In this document: positions 34,745 to 44,990 of the stretch, in pieces
How positions within the stretch are numbered: the first letter of the stretch is position 1
Layout of the letters: the number at the start of each line of letters is the position of its first letter
Assembly (NCBI GenBank): GCA_039583875.1
Contig: CM077159.1
Span: forward strand, 2,378,812 to 2,442,811
DNA length: 64,000 nt
Source of the DNA: Platanthera guangdongensis
Taxonomy: Eukaryota > Streptophyta > Magnoliopsida > Asparagales > Orchidaceae
Direction of reading: 5' to 3'
Notes under the pieces: generated by a model
The model's database searches: none
What the model saw: only the letters and a program-made list of their open reading frames with translations
Told to the model about the DNA's origin: nothing
Made by a program: the position numbers and the translations under genes

Positions 34745-35150
34745 GATGCAGGAATACTGCGCACGACCACTGGACTTATTGCGCACGACCATTGGTTGTG
34801 CGCCTCCGGTCGTGCGCATTACATTCGTCGATCTCCGTTCAACGAATTTCTCAAGAACTTTTCTCTGTTCGTCAATCCTATTTCGCACGACTATTGGACT
34901 TTTTGTGCACGACCACTAGTCGTGCTCCACCGATCGTGCACATTACATTCTCATTTTTCCTAATTTTGCCCGGGTAATCCCACGAGCACTGGCCGTAGTG
35001 CGCACGACCACTGGTTGTGCGCCACTGCTCGTCGGTGTATATGCTAATATTTCTATCCAGGTTGCAAGTCTAATTGGAAATGGCGCACGATCATCGACCT
35101 ATAGTGCACACGACCACTGGTCGTACGCCACTGATCGTGTACACTGCTTT
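34745..35150. repeat. GCGCACGACCACTGG inverted-repeat array in LTR D
   Basis: About eight GCACGACCACTGG or complementary GGTCGTGCGC motifs, often as facing pairs, upstream of the LTR's TATA-like box. It is unrelated in sequence to the other arrays but in the same position. Confidence 0.8.
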
Positions 35151-35155
35151 TGCTG

Positions 35156-37393
35156 TGTAACACCCCCTACCCGTCGCATAGCATAAAGCAGTAGGTCAGG
35201 CCGGGGCCCGATGTCATATACCACAGACAGACCGGGTTGTTACTCAATGGAAACCATCCAACCAATCCAACGTCCTACACAGAGCATTCTAGCAGAAGCA
35301 GTTTTATAAGTTGCAATAAAAAGAACATAGCAACAATCATGAATGTCCACTAAATAAGCCAAAGAGGAATGAAGTACATACACAAGTACTGGCCTTAAGG
35401 CCTTACAAATGGTTTACTCAATATTACCTGTTTTCCATACCACGGCACGCAGGCCGGTCATACATGAATAAAAGCAAGTAAACACTCCAATTAGGCCTTC
35501 AACGGCCGGCTTCGCAATTTGGGCTTTAGCCCGCTATTGACCGCTTGGTCTAGCAGCACCTGCAAGCAACAAACCACCGCATGGTGGAAAACAAAAGCAA
35601 CGGTTCGCAATGCTGACCAAATTATAACGATCCTGCCCCGAATTCAGGGCGGCGATGCTCCTTCCCTGCACTTATTAGCAAAAAAAGCAGTATATAAATA
35701 TACATTGCATTACAGGCGTTGGCTCGCACGGCCACACACCCCGTGCACTCAGGGCACATTCTCGGTGAACCAGCTAATGTCACGTCAATTTAAGCCATAG
35801 ACATTCTCGACTCACCACCACCACTTTGACGGCCAAACACCTGAGCTTTTTTGCCTTCTTGGCATGGGTCACGTCAATTTAAGCCATAGACCGCCGAAGA
35901 CCCTCATCTATGCCAACGACTCTAACCAAACGACATAGAACGGGTACGGTTCCATCTAACACGTGCTCAAATCGCAACGACAATTTAAGCCATATGCGTG
36001 TTTCAAACTTCTCCCGAGTCCTGTTTCCATCACAAACTTCACATAACCCGGTTATGTTCAAGTTGGCTCCCAGGCCACCAAGTTGGCAAGTTCACGCATC
36101 CACCCAGTTTTCCGAGTGCACCTTAGCGTTAATCCCCAAGGCTCCCTGTTGCAATCTACCACGTAGAAAACCCGAAAAACAAACATTCGCACGGAGTCTT
36201 CTCCGGCATTTATGCAATGCAACATCACCGATCCAGACCAACATGTCCGGATAGGCTTCACACATCATGCCTATGTCCGTTCTCGATTACGGACTCTACA
36301 CAACGGGGACTTTACATATCTACCCGAAGGAACGCCACCAACTCATCGCAAACTCGCTAGAGCGGGCTTCCTATGCAAAATAAGGAGAACTTCACATGCA
36401 CAAGTAGAGAATCGTTACCCTAGCATTCTTCCTTGGCGCCATGGAAATGTAAGCAGATGAAAAGCACCACACTCTCTTGGCCTCCATATATCCGAAGTCG
36501 GCTCGCGATTTGGAGCTCTAAAACTCCTCCAAAGACTGGATCTAAGCTTCTTTTTCCTCCTTTGCTCTCCCCTCTCTCTAGGATTTAGACAGAGAACCAG
36601 CAGAAAATAATAAGGGTTTTGAAACCCTTCTATCAGGTATAACCCTTTTGGGAATAACCACAGCCGTCAGATCCCATTATAAGGGATGCACAGACACGAT
36701 CCAGGTTTGACCTGGACAAATGGGGTTAAACACCGCATGGTTCACCAATCCGGAGCAAGACACGCCCGTGATAATAAAATTGTGTCAGGACATCCAATCA
36801 ACTCCTGCCAAAACCCCAGCATCAACACTCCATGTCGACTGAGTCAGACACGCCAGAAATAGCCCCACGCTCGATGATCGTCGAACCCAAGATTATCGAA
36901 TGCGCCAGATCGTCGAACGGAGATATATAGCCCGATCGTCGAACACAATACTCTGGCCAAATCATCGAACGCGCGGCCCGATCGTCGAACCCAGAAAACT
37001 GTCTAATCGACGACCACGCGGCCCGATCGTCGAACCCACGGCCCGATCGTAGAACCCAGAAAACGGCTCGATCGTCGAACACACGGCCCGATCGTCGAAC
37101 ACAGAAAGCTGGCCCGATCGTCGAACGCAACTCGACGATCGTCGAACCCAGATTTTTGCCAGATCGTCGAACCCAGATTTCCTCCTGACACGCCCTGGGA
37201 CACGCCCGTGTATAGGGCCGTGTTTGCTGCTCGACGAATGTCGAGCACAAAATCATCGAACACTAGACCACAGCGTCGAACCAGCTCGACACGCCCTGAT
37301 ACACGCCTGTGACCCAGGCTGTGTACTACCTGCCAAATTCCAAATTTGGCATGGAACGCTTCCCGCGGCTCTTTTGAGTTTCGGGGCGTTACA
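35156..37393 (-). mobile_element. solo LTR of family A, inside LTR D
   Basis: A 2238-bp minus-strand LTR, starting (minus) TGTAACGCCCCGAAACTC at 37393 and ending GGGGTGTTACA at 35156, with a perfect TSD TGCTG (35151-35155 and 37394-37398). It is diverged from the A LTRs. It keeps the ATGGCGCC exon block and GTAACG donor (near 36400-36445), the U5 AGTGGACATTCATG segment and the GGCCCCGGCC block. Its U3 array is of a different type. Confidence 0.93.
36868..37182 (-). repeat. GATCGTCGAAC array in the solo LTR
   Basis: About a dozen GATCGTCGAAC units on the plus strand are separated by CCA, ACA or CACGGCCC spacers, in the U3 position of the minus-strand LTR. The same 11-mer occurs in Copia F within gag and before ORF3. 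Confidence 0.85.
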
Positions 37394-38257
37394 TGCTGCC
37401 TCCATATTTAAGGACCTGCTCCGCAATTTAGGTCAATGCCCGTCATTTACAGCAATTGGGGAGTGCACGAGATGCGCCATTTTACTTCTCCAGCTGCTCC
37501 ATCACCACCACCTTCATCAGGAGTACATTGTCGGCTATTCAGAAGCTTTTCAAACTCTCCGGCGAGCTCCCGGCCATTGACAACTTCAACTCCAAGCTTT
37601 CCACCGGAGTTGGTGAAGAAGACAACCTAGAGAACGGACTTAATGGCCTTCGAGGTGACAGCTCGTCGGTACCGGAAGCCTCCTCCGACTGAGCCCGGAA
37701 GCGGATTGACAACTCGATATTCCAGCCACGACCTGCGGTGGATCTTCACTCTCTTTTGGTTTACTCCTCTTCCCCTTTCTCTGTAGTATGGAATGATTTA
37801 ACTTTGTACTAAACATCAATTTTTATTCTATTTCTAATGAGATGTTTATAGTTTTCTTATGCTTATGAGTAGTGTTTGTGAATGCACCTCGCTCACTCCA
37901 CATCCACTCCATACCCATGTCTCACCTGATTGCACTTCACACAAGAACACTTACATCCATTAGCTTTCCGTCCACTCGCCTAAACAAAGTTCGGCATCGG
38001 GGCTGAAACACTCACTTCACCTTGCGAAGCGGTGCCTTCGACGCGCATAGCTTTTAGTAGTTTATTAGATCAAACAACCACAATCTCTCAAGTCCCTTTT
38101 TACTCTTTTTCTAAGTATAACCCTCATAACAATATTTTCTGAACTATTGCCGCTCTATGCTAATTGCATTCCTCAAGAGACCGACACTCAGGGATTTATT
38201 CCCAAACTTTATTACTTGTGCGACCGGTGCGCTTGCCGATTTAAACGCATCAGTCGT

Positions 38258-38980
38258 GAAGTTTGTGATATCCCTCTTCATGCCCGGCTAGTACATCATC
38301 CTCTTTAGGTCGGTCGTCATCTTAGTGATGCCAGGGTGCTCCGAGTACCTGCTGCAGTGAGCCACGGTCATAATGTCCTCTCGAATCCTGCCCCCAACCT
38401 GTATGTACACCTGTCCTCTAAAGCATAACAACCCATCCTTCTTGGTATACTCCCTGGCCGTGTCCGCCTTCAAGGTCTTGAATACTGGCTCTAGCTTGTC
38501 ATCCATTCTCTGCTCAGCCCTGATGTAATCTCGAAAAGCATCGGTAGTGCTCATCGCGGCCAGATACTCCTCATAAAGCTCCGAGTCATCCAAGGATACC
38601 ATAGTAATCTACATATCCTGCATCATTCGTACCAGCTCCATAGCCATCAACTGGGGCTCTGCTCCTGATGTGGTAATCTTCCGACTGAGTGCGTCCTCCA
38701 CCACATTCGCCTTTCTCGGGTGATAGTGCATCGTGTACTCATATTCAGATAGAAACTCCACCTATAGTCTCTGGCGGATGTTCAACTCCTTCCACGTATC
38801 AACATATTTCAGATTCTTGTGATCCGAAAATATGTCGTAGTGCACACCATAAAGATAATGCCGCCAAATCTTCAGATCGAACACCACTGATCCCATATCC
38901 AAGTAATGCACAGGGTAGTTCTGCTCATGCTTCTTCAGCTGGAGGGAGGTATATGCTATCACATGCCCATGTTGCATCAG
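38258..38980 (-). pseudogene. Gypsy Z pol fragment: RNase H to integrase zinc finger
   Basis: Minus strand: RNase H ([38 protein letters not shown], about 38977-38800), a linker, and the integrase zinc-finger start (HPGITKM, KRMMY stop PGMKRDI near 38285). It has in-frame stops near 38286, 38604 and 38765. The frame ends abruptly around 38980-38987 at a junction with the plus-strand gag fragment H. Confidence 0.85.
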
Positions 38981-38986
38981 TATAAC

Positions 38987-39432
38987 ATCCGCCTTTTCCC
39001 TTTTTCATTAAGGGACAAAGCCAAGACATGGCTTCACTCCCTCCCACCTAGAACAGCCACCACCTGGGAGGCTTTGACCACAAAATTCCTAGCTAAGTTC
39101 CATCCGGCAGATCGGATCGTGAGCATGAGGCACGCAATAGCCAACTTCCGGCAAGCTGATCACGAAAGTTTAGCCGAAGTTTGGGAGCATTTCAACGAGC
39201 TGCTGAGGAAGTGCCCTAATCATGGATTCCAAACGTGGAACCTTGTCGAAAGATTCTACTTCGCTATTGATCCCCACCACCGAGCCATGATCGATGCCAC
39301 CTCCGGAAGAACAATCATGAATATTGCTCCAGATGATTCTCTGAGAATCTTACAAGACACCGCCACCCACAGCACTTACTGGACTGCTGTAAGAAACATC
39401 CCACGAAGCACAAGTGGAGTATTTGTCGTGGA
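38987..39432 (+). pseudogene. Athila/Tat-like gag fragment H
   Basis: Plus-strand coding remnant of a Retrotrans_gag domain (LFPFSLRDKAKTWLHSLPP, FLAKFHPADR, FRQADHESLAEVWEHFNELL, CPNHG). It has no start, begins at the junction with Z and is cut at 39433 by A2. The open frame running on into the A2 LTR is a chance fusion. Confidence 0.8.
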
Positions 39433-41743
39433 TGTAACGCCCCGAAACTCAAAGGAGCAAAGGGGGACGTTTTGGGCCAGTTTTGGTTTCTGGCTGAAGG
39501 CACACGGCCTGGGACACGGGCGTGTCCCAGGGCGTGTCAAGCGTGTGTCGACACTTAGCCGCGAAGTCGTCGAGTTATTCTCGACGATTCGTCGGGAATG
39601 GGCACACGGCCTGCGACACGGGCGTGTCGCAGGGCGTGTCGACCCGTGTCGACACTTAGCCGTGAAATCGTCGAGTTATTCTCGACGATTCATCGAGAAT
39701 GGGCACACGGCCTGCGACACGGGCGTGTCGCAGGGCGTGTCGACCCGTGTCGACGATCGTCAAGGTGAAATCGTCGAGATTCACTCGACGATCGTCGAGA
39801 CAAGGCACACGGCCTAGGACACGGGCGTGTCCAAGGCCGTGTCATCCAGTCGTCGTTCTTCCCTCGACGAAATGTCCCGTGTACACGGCCTGGGGGCCCA
39901 GGCGTGTCAATGTGACACGGGCAAGGACACAGGCGTGTCCTAGAACCCGTGCAGTGCTCGGGTTGAAAACGGGAGAAAATAATGGGGTACACGGCCGGCT
40001 ACACGGCCGTGTCAGCTGGAACACGGGCGTGTCAGCTCGAACACGGGCGTGTTCGAGACCCGTGTGCGGGTTCAGAAGATTCGATTTTGACGGCGAATGC
40101 GGCACACGGCCCTGGACACGGGCGTGTGCCAGGCCGTGTTCGGTCCAAATTGGGCATTTCAGCCCCGAATCAAAGTCGTTCGTTTCCTTAGGTTGAGATC
40201 CGACGGCTGGGGGTTGTTCCTGGGAGGATATACCCGGGAGTTGACTTAGAAAAATCCATTTTTCTTACCTTTTCATCTCTCCAAACCCTTGGAGAAAGAA
40301 GAGCTAAGGCAAGAGGAAGAGGAGCTAGATCCGCCATTGGAGGAGCTTCGGAGCTCCGAATCGCAAGCCGACTCCGGATCCACGGAGGCAACGCAAGTGC
40401 GGTGATTTCTATCCGATTACATTTCGATGGCGCCGAAGAGGAACGCAAGGGTAACGATCCTCACTTGTGAGCATGATAGCTCTCTTTCTTAGCATAGGAA
40501 GCCCTCTCTCGCGAGTTTGCGAAGAGTTGGAGGCGTTCCTTCGGGTAGATATGTAAAGTCCCCGTTATTTAGAGTCCGTATGCGAGAACGGACGTAGGCA
40601 TTTTGGTTGAAGCCTACCCGGACATGTTAGTCCGGATCGGTGATGTTGCATTGCATAAGGCCGGAGAAGACTCCGTGCTATTGGGTGTTTTTCGGGTTTT
40701 CTACGCGGTAGATTGCAGCAGGGAGCCTTGGGGACTAACCTAAAGGTGCACCCGGAAAACTGGGCGGACACGAGGTCTTGCCAACTTGGTGGCCTGAGAG
40801 CCAACTTGAACATAACGGGGTTATGTGACTTGTGTTAGAATGGGACTCGGTGAAAGTTTGACCCGCGCATATGGCTTAAATTGTCGTTGCGATGTGAGCA
40901 CGGGTTAGATGGAGCCGTACCCGCTTTATGTCGTTCGGGTTAGAGAGACCTAAAGTTACATGGCACTCGCCGTTGGCATAAATGGGGGGTCTTCGGTGGT
41001 CAATGGCTTAAATTGACGTGACCAATACCATGAAGACGAATTGCTCATAGGAATGGCCGTCCTAGTGGCGGTGGTGAGTCCGGAATGTTAATGGCTTTAA
41101 TTGACGTAACATCGACCGGTTCACCGAGAATGTGCCCTGAGTGCACGAGACGTGTGGCCGTACGAGCCAACGTCTGTGTTGAAATGGCTATGGTTATATG
41201 CATTGCTCGCTTGTGCTAATGAAATGCAGGGAAGGAGCATCGCCGCCCCGAGTTGGGGGCGGGATCGTTATAATTTGGTCAGCATTGCTGACCATTGCTT
41301 TGTTTGCCACCGTGCGGTGGTTTGTTGCTTGCAGGTGCAGCTGGACCAAGCGGTCAATAGCGGGCTAAAGCCCTTTTTGCGAAGCTGTCCCTCGAAGGCC
41401 CAAGTGGAAATGTTTTCTGTTTTACTCATGTATGACCGGCCTGCGTGCCGAGGTTTGTAAATCATGTATTGGTCAAGAGAAACATTCTGTAAGGCCTTAA
41501 GGCCGAATATTTGGGTATTTTTGTAATAACATTCCTATTATCATGTTAGTGGACATTCGTGCTCTTATGCTGGGTTCTTGTTTACAACTTATACAAACTG
41601 CTTCCGCTAGAATGCTCTGTGTAGGACGTTAAGATTGGTTGGATGGTTTCCATAAGTAACCACCCGGTCTGTCTGTGGCATATGCCGTCGGGCCCCGGCC
41701 GGACCTACTGCTATATGCTATGCGACGGATAGGGGGTGTTACA
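39433..41743 (+). repeat. 5' LTR of A2 (2311 bp)
   Basis: TGTAACGCCCC to GGGTGTTACA. U3 array 39500-40150, TATA-like GGATATACCC (about 40226), initiator exon 40427-40450, hairpins 41239-41325 and U5. The array mixes GACACGGGCGTGTC palindromes with TCGTCGAGTTATTCTCGACGA-type segments absent from A. Confidence 0.95.
40427..40450 (+). CDS. gag: predicted LTR-encoded initiator exon of A2 gag
   Basis: ATG opens MAPKRNAR and meets AGG|GTAACG at 40451. It joins in phase 0 to VTRSGVGPSERR at 41969, where the codon is GTT, so no start codon exists there in this copy. Confidence 0.65.
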
Positions 41744-41968
41744 ATTTGGTATCAGACTACTGGTTTTGGTTGGGCTTGAATGGAATTCGTGGACGAATTC
41801 TTTTTAAGGGGTGGTGAGCACATTGTGTGCGTCATCGTTATAACAGTAAAAAGAACCCATGAATGTCCACTTAGGAATGAAAATACTCGTGTTTGAGGAA
41901 CCTGTGTGTTCCTATAATTGCTGTTTGCAATTTATTTGGTCGCTTAACGGTGTTTTGTACCACTATAG
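41744..41968 (+). other. A2 primer-binding site and leader
   Basis: PBS TGGTATCAGAC (41747-41757). Hairpin GAATTCGTGGACGAATTC (41783-41800) followed by TTTTTAAGGGG copies the layout before the PPT. CATGAATGTCCACT (41858-41871) can pair with AGTGGACATTCGTG in U5 (41548-41561). It ends with the acceptor CACTATAG. Confidence 0.8.
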
Positions 41969-42559
41969 GTTACCCGAAGTGGTGTTGGGCCGTCAGAACG
42001 CCGAGTTTCTGAGGCAAGTAGTGCACCGGAAGTTGCTCCCGCAACACCTCTGTCGGCTGAAAATATAAGATTGGTGGCTGAAGCGGTGTTGGCCGTGATC
42101 AATGCGCAGCCTGGGAGGCAAGCGCAGCAGCCAACTCCTGTGATGGAGCAAGTACCTCTGCAAGAGTCTGAGCCGAGGAGGGTGGAGCGAGTGGTTGCGG
42201 AACCAATAGTGCCAAGGAGGGCGACTGAGAGGCAGTTGAAGCATGTAATGAGCTTTAACCCTCCGTTATTCTCGGGGTTGGGAACCCCATCTCAGGCTGA
42301 AGACTGGCTCTCTAGGGTGAAGAGAGTCATGACAGCGACGGAGACGGAGGAGTGGCAGATGACCACCATCGCTACGTTCCTGCTGGACGGTGAAGCGAGG
42401 ATGTGGTGGGAAGGTTTGGAGCTGCATCATCTGCGAGGTAGACAACTGATAGACATTCCGATGGAAGAGTTCTCGGAATTGTTCTTGGCAAGATACCTCC
42501 CTTCGACTCAGAGGATCTCAATGGAGAATGAGTTCCTGAAGTTGGTGCAGGGTGAGAGG
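41969..42559 (+). CDS. gag: A2 gag main exon, 5' part (split by E)
   Basis: 197 codons without a stop: VTRSGVGPSERR, the N-terminal part (VAEAVLAVINAQPG) and the first half of the capsid domain (FNPPLFSGLGTPSQAEDWLS...LVQGER). The E insertion lies exactly on a codon boundary after 42559; the frame continues SVDEYLHEFTRL at 60908. Confidence 0.9.
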
Positions 42560-43326
42560 TGTAACACCCCGAAGTCAAGAGAATCATTTTGAGCAAAATT
42601 GGGTTCAGGCATGGGTGACACGGCCTGGGACACGGGCGTGTCCCAGGGCGTGTCAGTTGACACGGCCTGCGACACGGGCGTGTCGCAGGGCGTGTCGAGG
42701 TTGTCTCGACGATTGGACTTGGTGTCGATGATTTTCGCTCGACATCGTCGAGAGGGGGGCACACGGCCCAGGACACGGCCGTGTCGGATGCCGTGTCACA
42801 TGCTCGACGAGTGTTAGTCGACGATCGTCGATTATCGAGTTCCAGTGAGGACACGGCCTGTGACACGGGCGTGTCACATGGCGTGTCAGTGGGCGTCAAA
42901 TTCAGCTCGACGTCTCGGGTTAGGGCGTGTTTGCGGGACACGGGCGTGTCCTGGTGCACACGGCCATGACACGGGCGTATGCCAAGCCGTGTGCCAGGCC
43001 GTGTGAAGTCTCGGGTTGATTTGGGATTATTTCTGTTGAGGTACACGGCCTCAGACACGGGCGTGTCTGAGGGCGTGTCGGGTACACGGCCGTGACACGG
43101 GCGTGTCACACGGGCGTGTACTGGTTGGATTGAGTCGGTTGTCTGCCGCTTAGGGGGACACGGCCTGTGACACGGGCGTGTCACAGGGCGTGTCAGGCCG
43201 TGTTTTAGCTTTTCTGGCCAGATCTGAGCCGTTTGTTTCCCTCTTCCTGGATCCAGTGGCTGGCCTTTGTCCAGGTGTTGGGAAGGCCGAGAATTAGAAG
43301 ATAAATCCTCTTATCTTCTTCTCCTT
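42560..43326 (+). repeat. 5' LTR of E, left part with U3 array
   Basis: Starts TGTAACACCCCGAAGTC. The array at 42610-43205 has GACACGGGCGTGTC cores with several different complementary outer arms, and TCGACGATCGTCGA palindromes. It is interrupted by F after TCCTT (43322-43326). Confidence 0.95.
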
Positions 43327-44861
43327 TGTTGGAACACCCTATTACTAATTTGGGTCAGGATCACTATGTCCCTAGGAATTTATGTTTTGACCTTTTGTAT
43401 AGATTATAGGTCAATTAGTATTGAGTCTAAGGGTTAGAAGGTTAGGATTGGAAGCTGCTCTGAAGACCCAAGTTTTTCTGGAAACCAAGTCCAAATCGTC
43501 GAGCTCAGCACGACGTTTCGTCGAACTCCGGTCGACGATCGTCTAGCTCAACTATTGACAGATCGTCGAGCTCCATTCGACGATCGCTGAGCTCAACCCT
43601 CATAATATCGTCGAGCTCCATTCGACGATCGCTGAGCTCAGGTCGACGATTTTGACTCTGCACTGGATCCTTATCTCTGAGCTCAGTTCGACGATCTTTG
43701 AGCTCAGATCGACGATTTCTTTGCTGCTTGGATTTTCCAGTTCGCTGAGCTCAGCTCGACGATAGCAGAGCTCAGTTCGACGATTTCAGTTATCTTTCAG
43801 AATTCAAATTCAAATCAGATAGAGTTATTCTGCATTTAATTCAGAAGATCTGCCAGCCATTTTCATTTACTTCTGGAGCAAGTTTCAAGGAATTTTTCAA
43901 GGAACAATTCAGTGGACTTTCCTTCAGAACATATTATGCAATTAAGGCTGTAATCAATGCAGACCAACGACTATCTTTGACAGAGTAATATCCTATTCAG
44001 AGACAGAGAATAAAAGAGAATGTTTTTGAATAAAGACAGAGAATACAGACAAGAATAAGGACACCTCTCAATACACAAAGACTCTGAAAAATATTCTGTC
44101 AACAAGAATTCAGAAGAACACTCATCAAAAAGAGATCAAGTTTTCAAACATTCTTCAGATCTCTTCAGCTCTCAAGTGTTCAAGGCCAACATCATCTCAA
44201 GACTCCAGACACTCAACATTTCAGCTTGCTGAAATCATCTTTTGCTGGAGATCTATCTTTGAAGGCCTATCACCCTCAGCAAAGCTCATCTTCCTGAAGA
44301 TTTCAAGGACTCAGGGGGAGCTTTGACAACATCACTGAATCCACATAGTCTTCTCAGTTGTTTGAGAAAGAGAAGACTGCCATCACTCTCTCAACCCCAT
44401 TCTGTAAAGGGTTTTTCAAACTCCCTTCAAAAGTTTGAATCTGGTTTTTGAGCACCTTGTCAAAAGCTCATTGGTGGCAAGACACCTGATCAAAAAATCT
44501 GTGTTGGTTTTTGAGCACCTTATCAAAAGCTCATTGGTGCCCAGGACACCTGATCAACTCATCCTGCAGTGGATTCCTACCTAGGGTGGTAGAAGAGTGG
44601 ATGTACCCAAGTTGGGGAACCACTATATTTCCTTGTGTCATCTGGTTTTGCATGTTTTCTTTTTGTTTCTGGCCTAGATTCTCTTGTGCTTAGTTTCTGC
44701 ATAGCTTAGTTTTGTGGTTTATTTTATTTCTGCTTCCCTGCTTACACTCATTACAACAATTGTTGTAAAGCTTTGCAAAAGTTTTTCTTTGTGTTTTTAA
44801 AAGCACCATATACTCTATTCACCCCCCCTCTAGAGTATATCAGATCTAGTTTCCCCTTTCA
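43327..44861 (+). repeat. 5' LTR of Copia F
   Basis: TGTTGGAACACCC to CCCCTTTCA. U3 carries a TCGTCGAGCTC / TTCGACGATCGC array (43488-43790). A GAATAAAAGAG TATA-like box lies near 44009. A 63-base tandem duplication starts at 44443 (GGTTTTTGAGCACC). The SIRE-type GGATGTACCCAAG block is near 44600. Confidence 0.95.
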
Positions 44862-44990
44862 ATTGGTATCAGAGCCAGGTTGGTTAAACATACCATATCT
44901 GTTTGGTTGTACAGGCTAACACCTGAACCCCAAGATCCCAAACTAGATCCTTCTTTTGTATTCTAGTATTAGATTTAGCTTGCACAAATC
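44862..44990 (+). other. F primer-binding site and leader
   Basis: TGGTATCAGAGCCAGG at 44864-44879, two bases after the LTR, matches initiator-Met tRNA usage. The leader is short (129 bases). The gag ATG at 44991 has A at -3 and G at +4. Confidence 0.9.

Larger units (their letters stand above)
34500..38252 (+). mobile_element. solo LTR D, Athila/Tat-like, with a nested solo LTR
   Basis: Starts TGATGAGTCCAAATTTTACA and ends GATTTAAACGCATCA. The TSD is GTCAT (34495-34499) against GTCGT (38253-38257), one mismatch. Z continues on both sides, and no PBS or internal region is present. The start, and the late CTCAAGAGACCGACACTCAGGGATTTATTCCC block, are typical of Athila/Tat LTRs. Without the nested 2.24-kb LTR it is about 1.5 kb. 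A TATA-like CATATTTAAGG follows the nested insertion. The plus-strand ORFs here have no recognisable product. Confidence 0.85.

Noticed and set aside
34364..34963. 199-aa plus ORF
   Set aside because: It spans the Z/LTR D junction and has no recognisable domain.
36868..37182. CRISPR-like array of 11-bp repeats
   Set aside because: Plant LTR context, irregular short spacers and a palindromic motif shared with other LTRs; no cas genes.
38906..39817. 303-aa ORF joining gag H to the A2 LTR
   Set aside because: Only the part 38987-39432 is gag; the rest is chance readthrough into a U3 array.
42372..43184. 270-aa minus-strand ORF (and 58600-59232, 31759-32046, 15661-16333 and similar) rich in DTPVSQAV or TRPC repeats
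   Set aside because: They cover the GACACGGGCGTGTC and TCGTCGA arrays, which are poor in stop codons in several frames on both strands. Length reflects composition, not selection.
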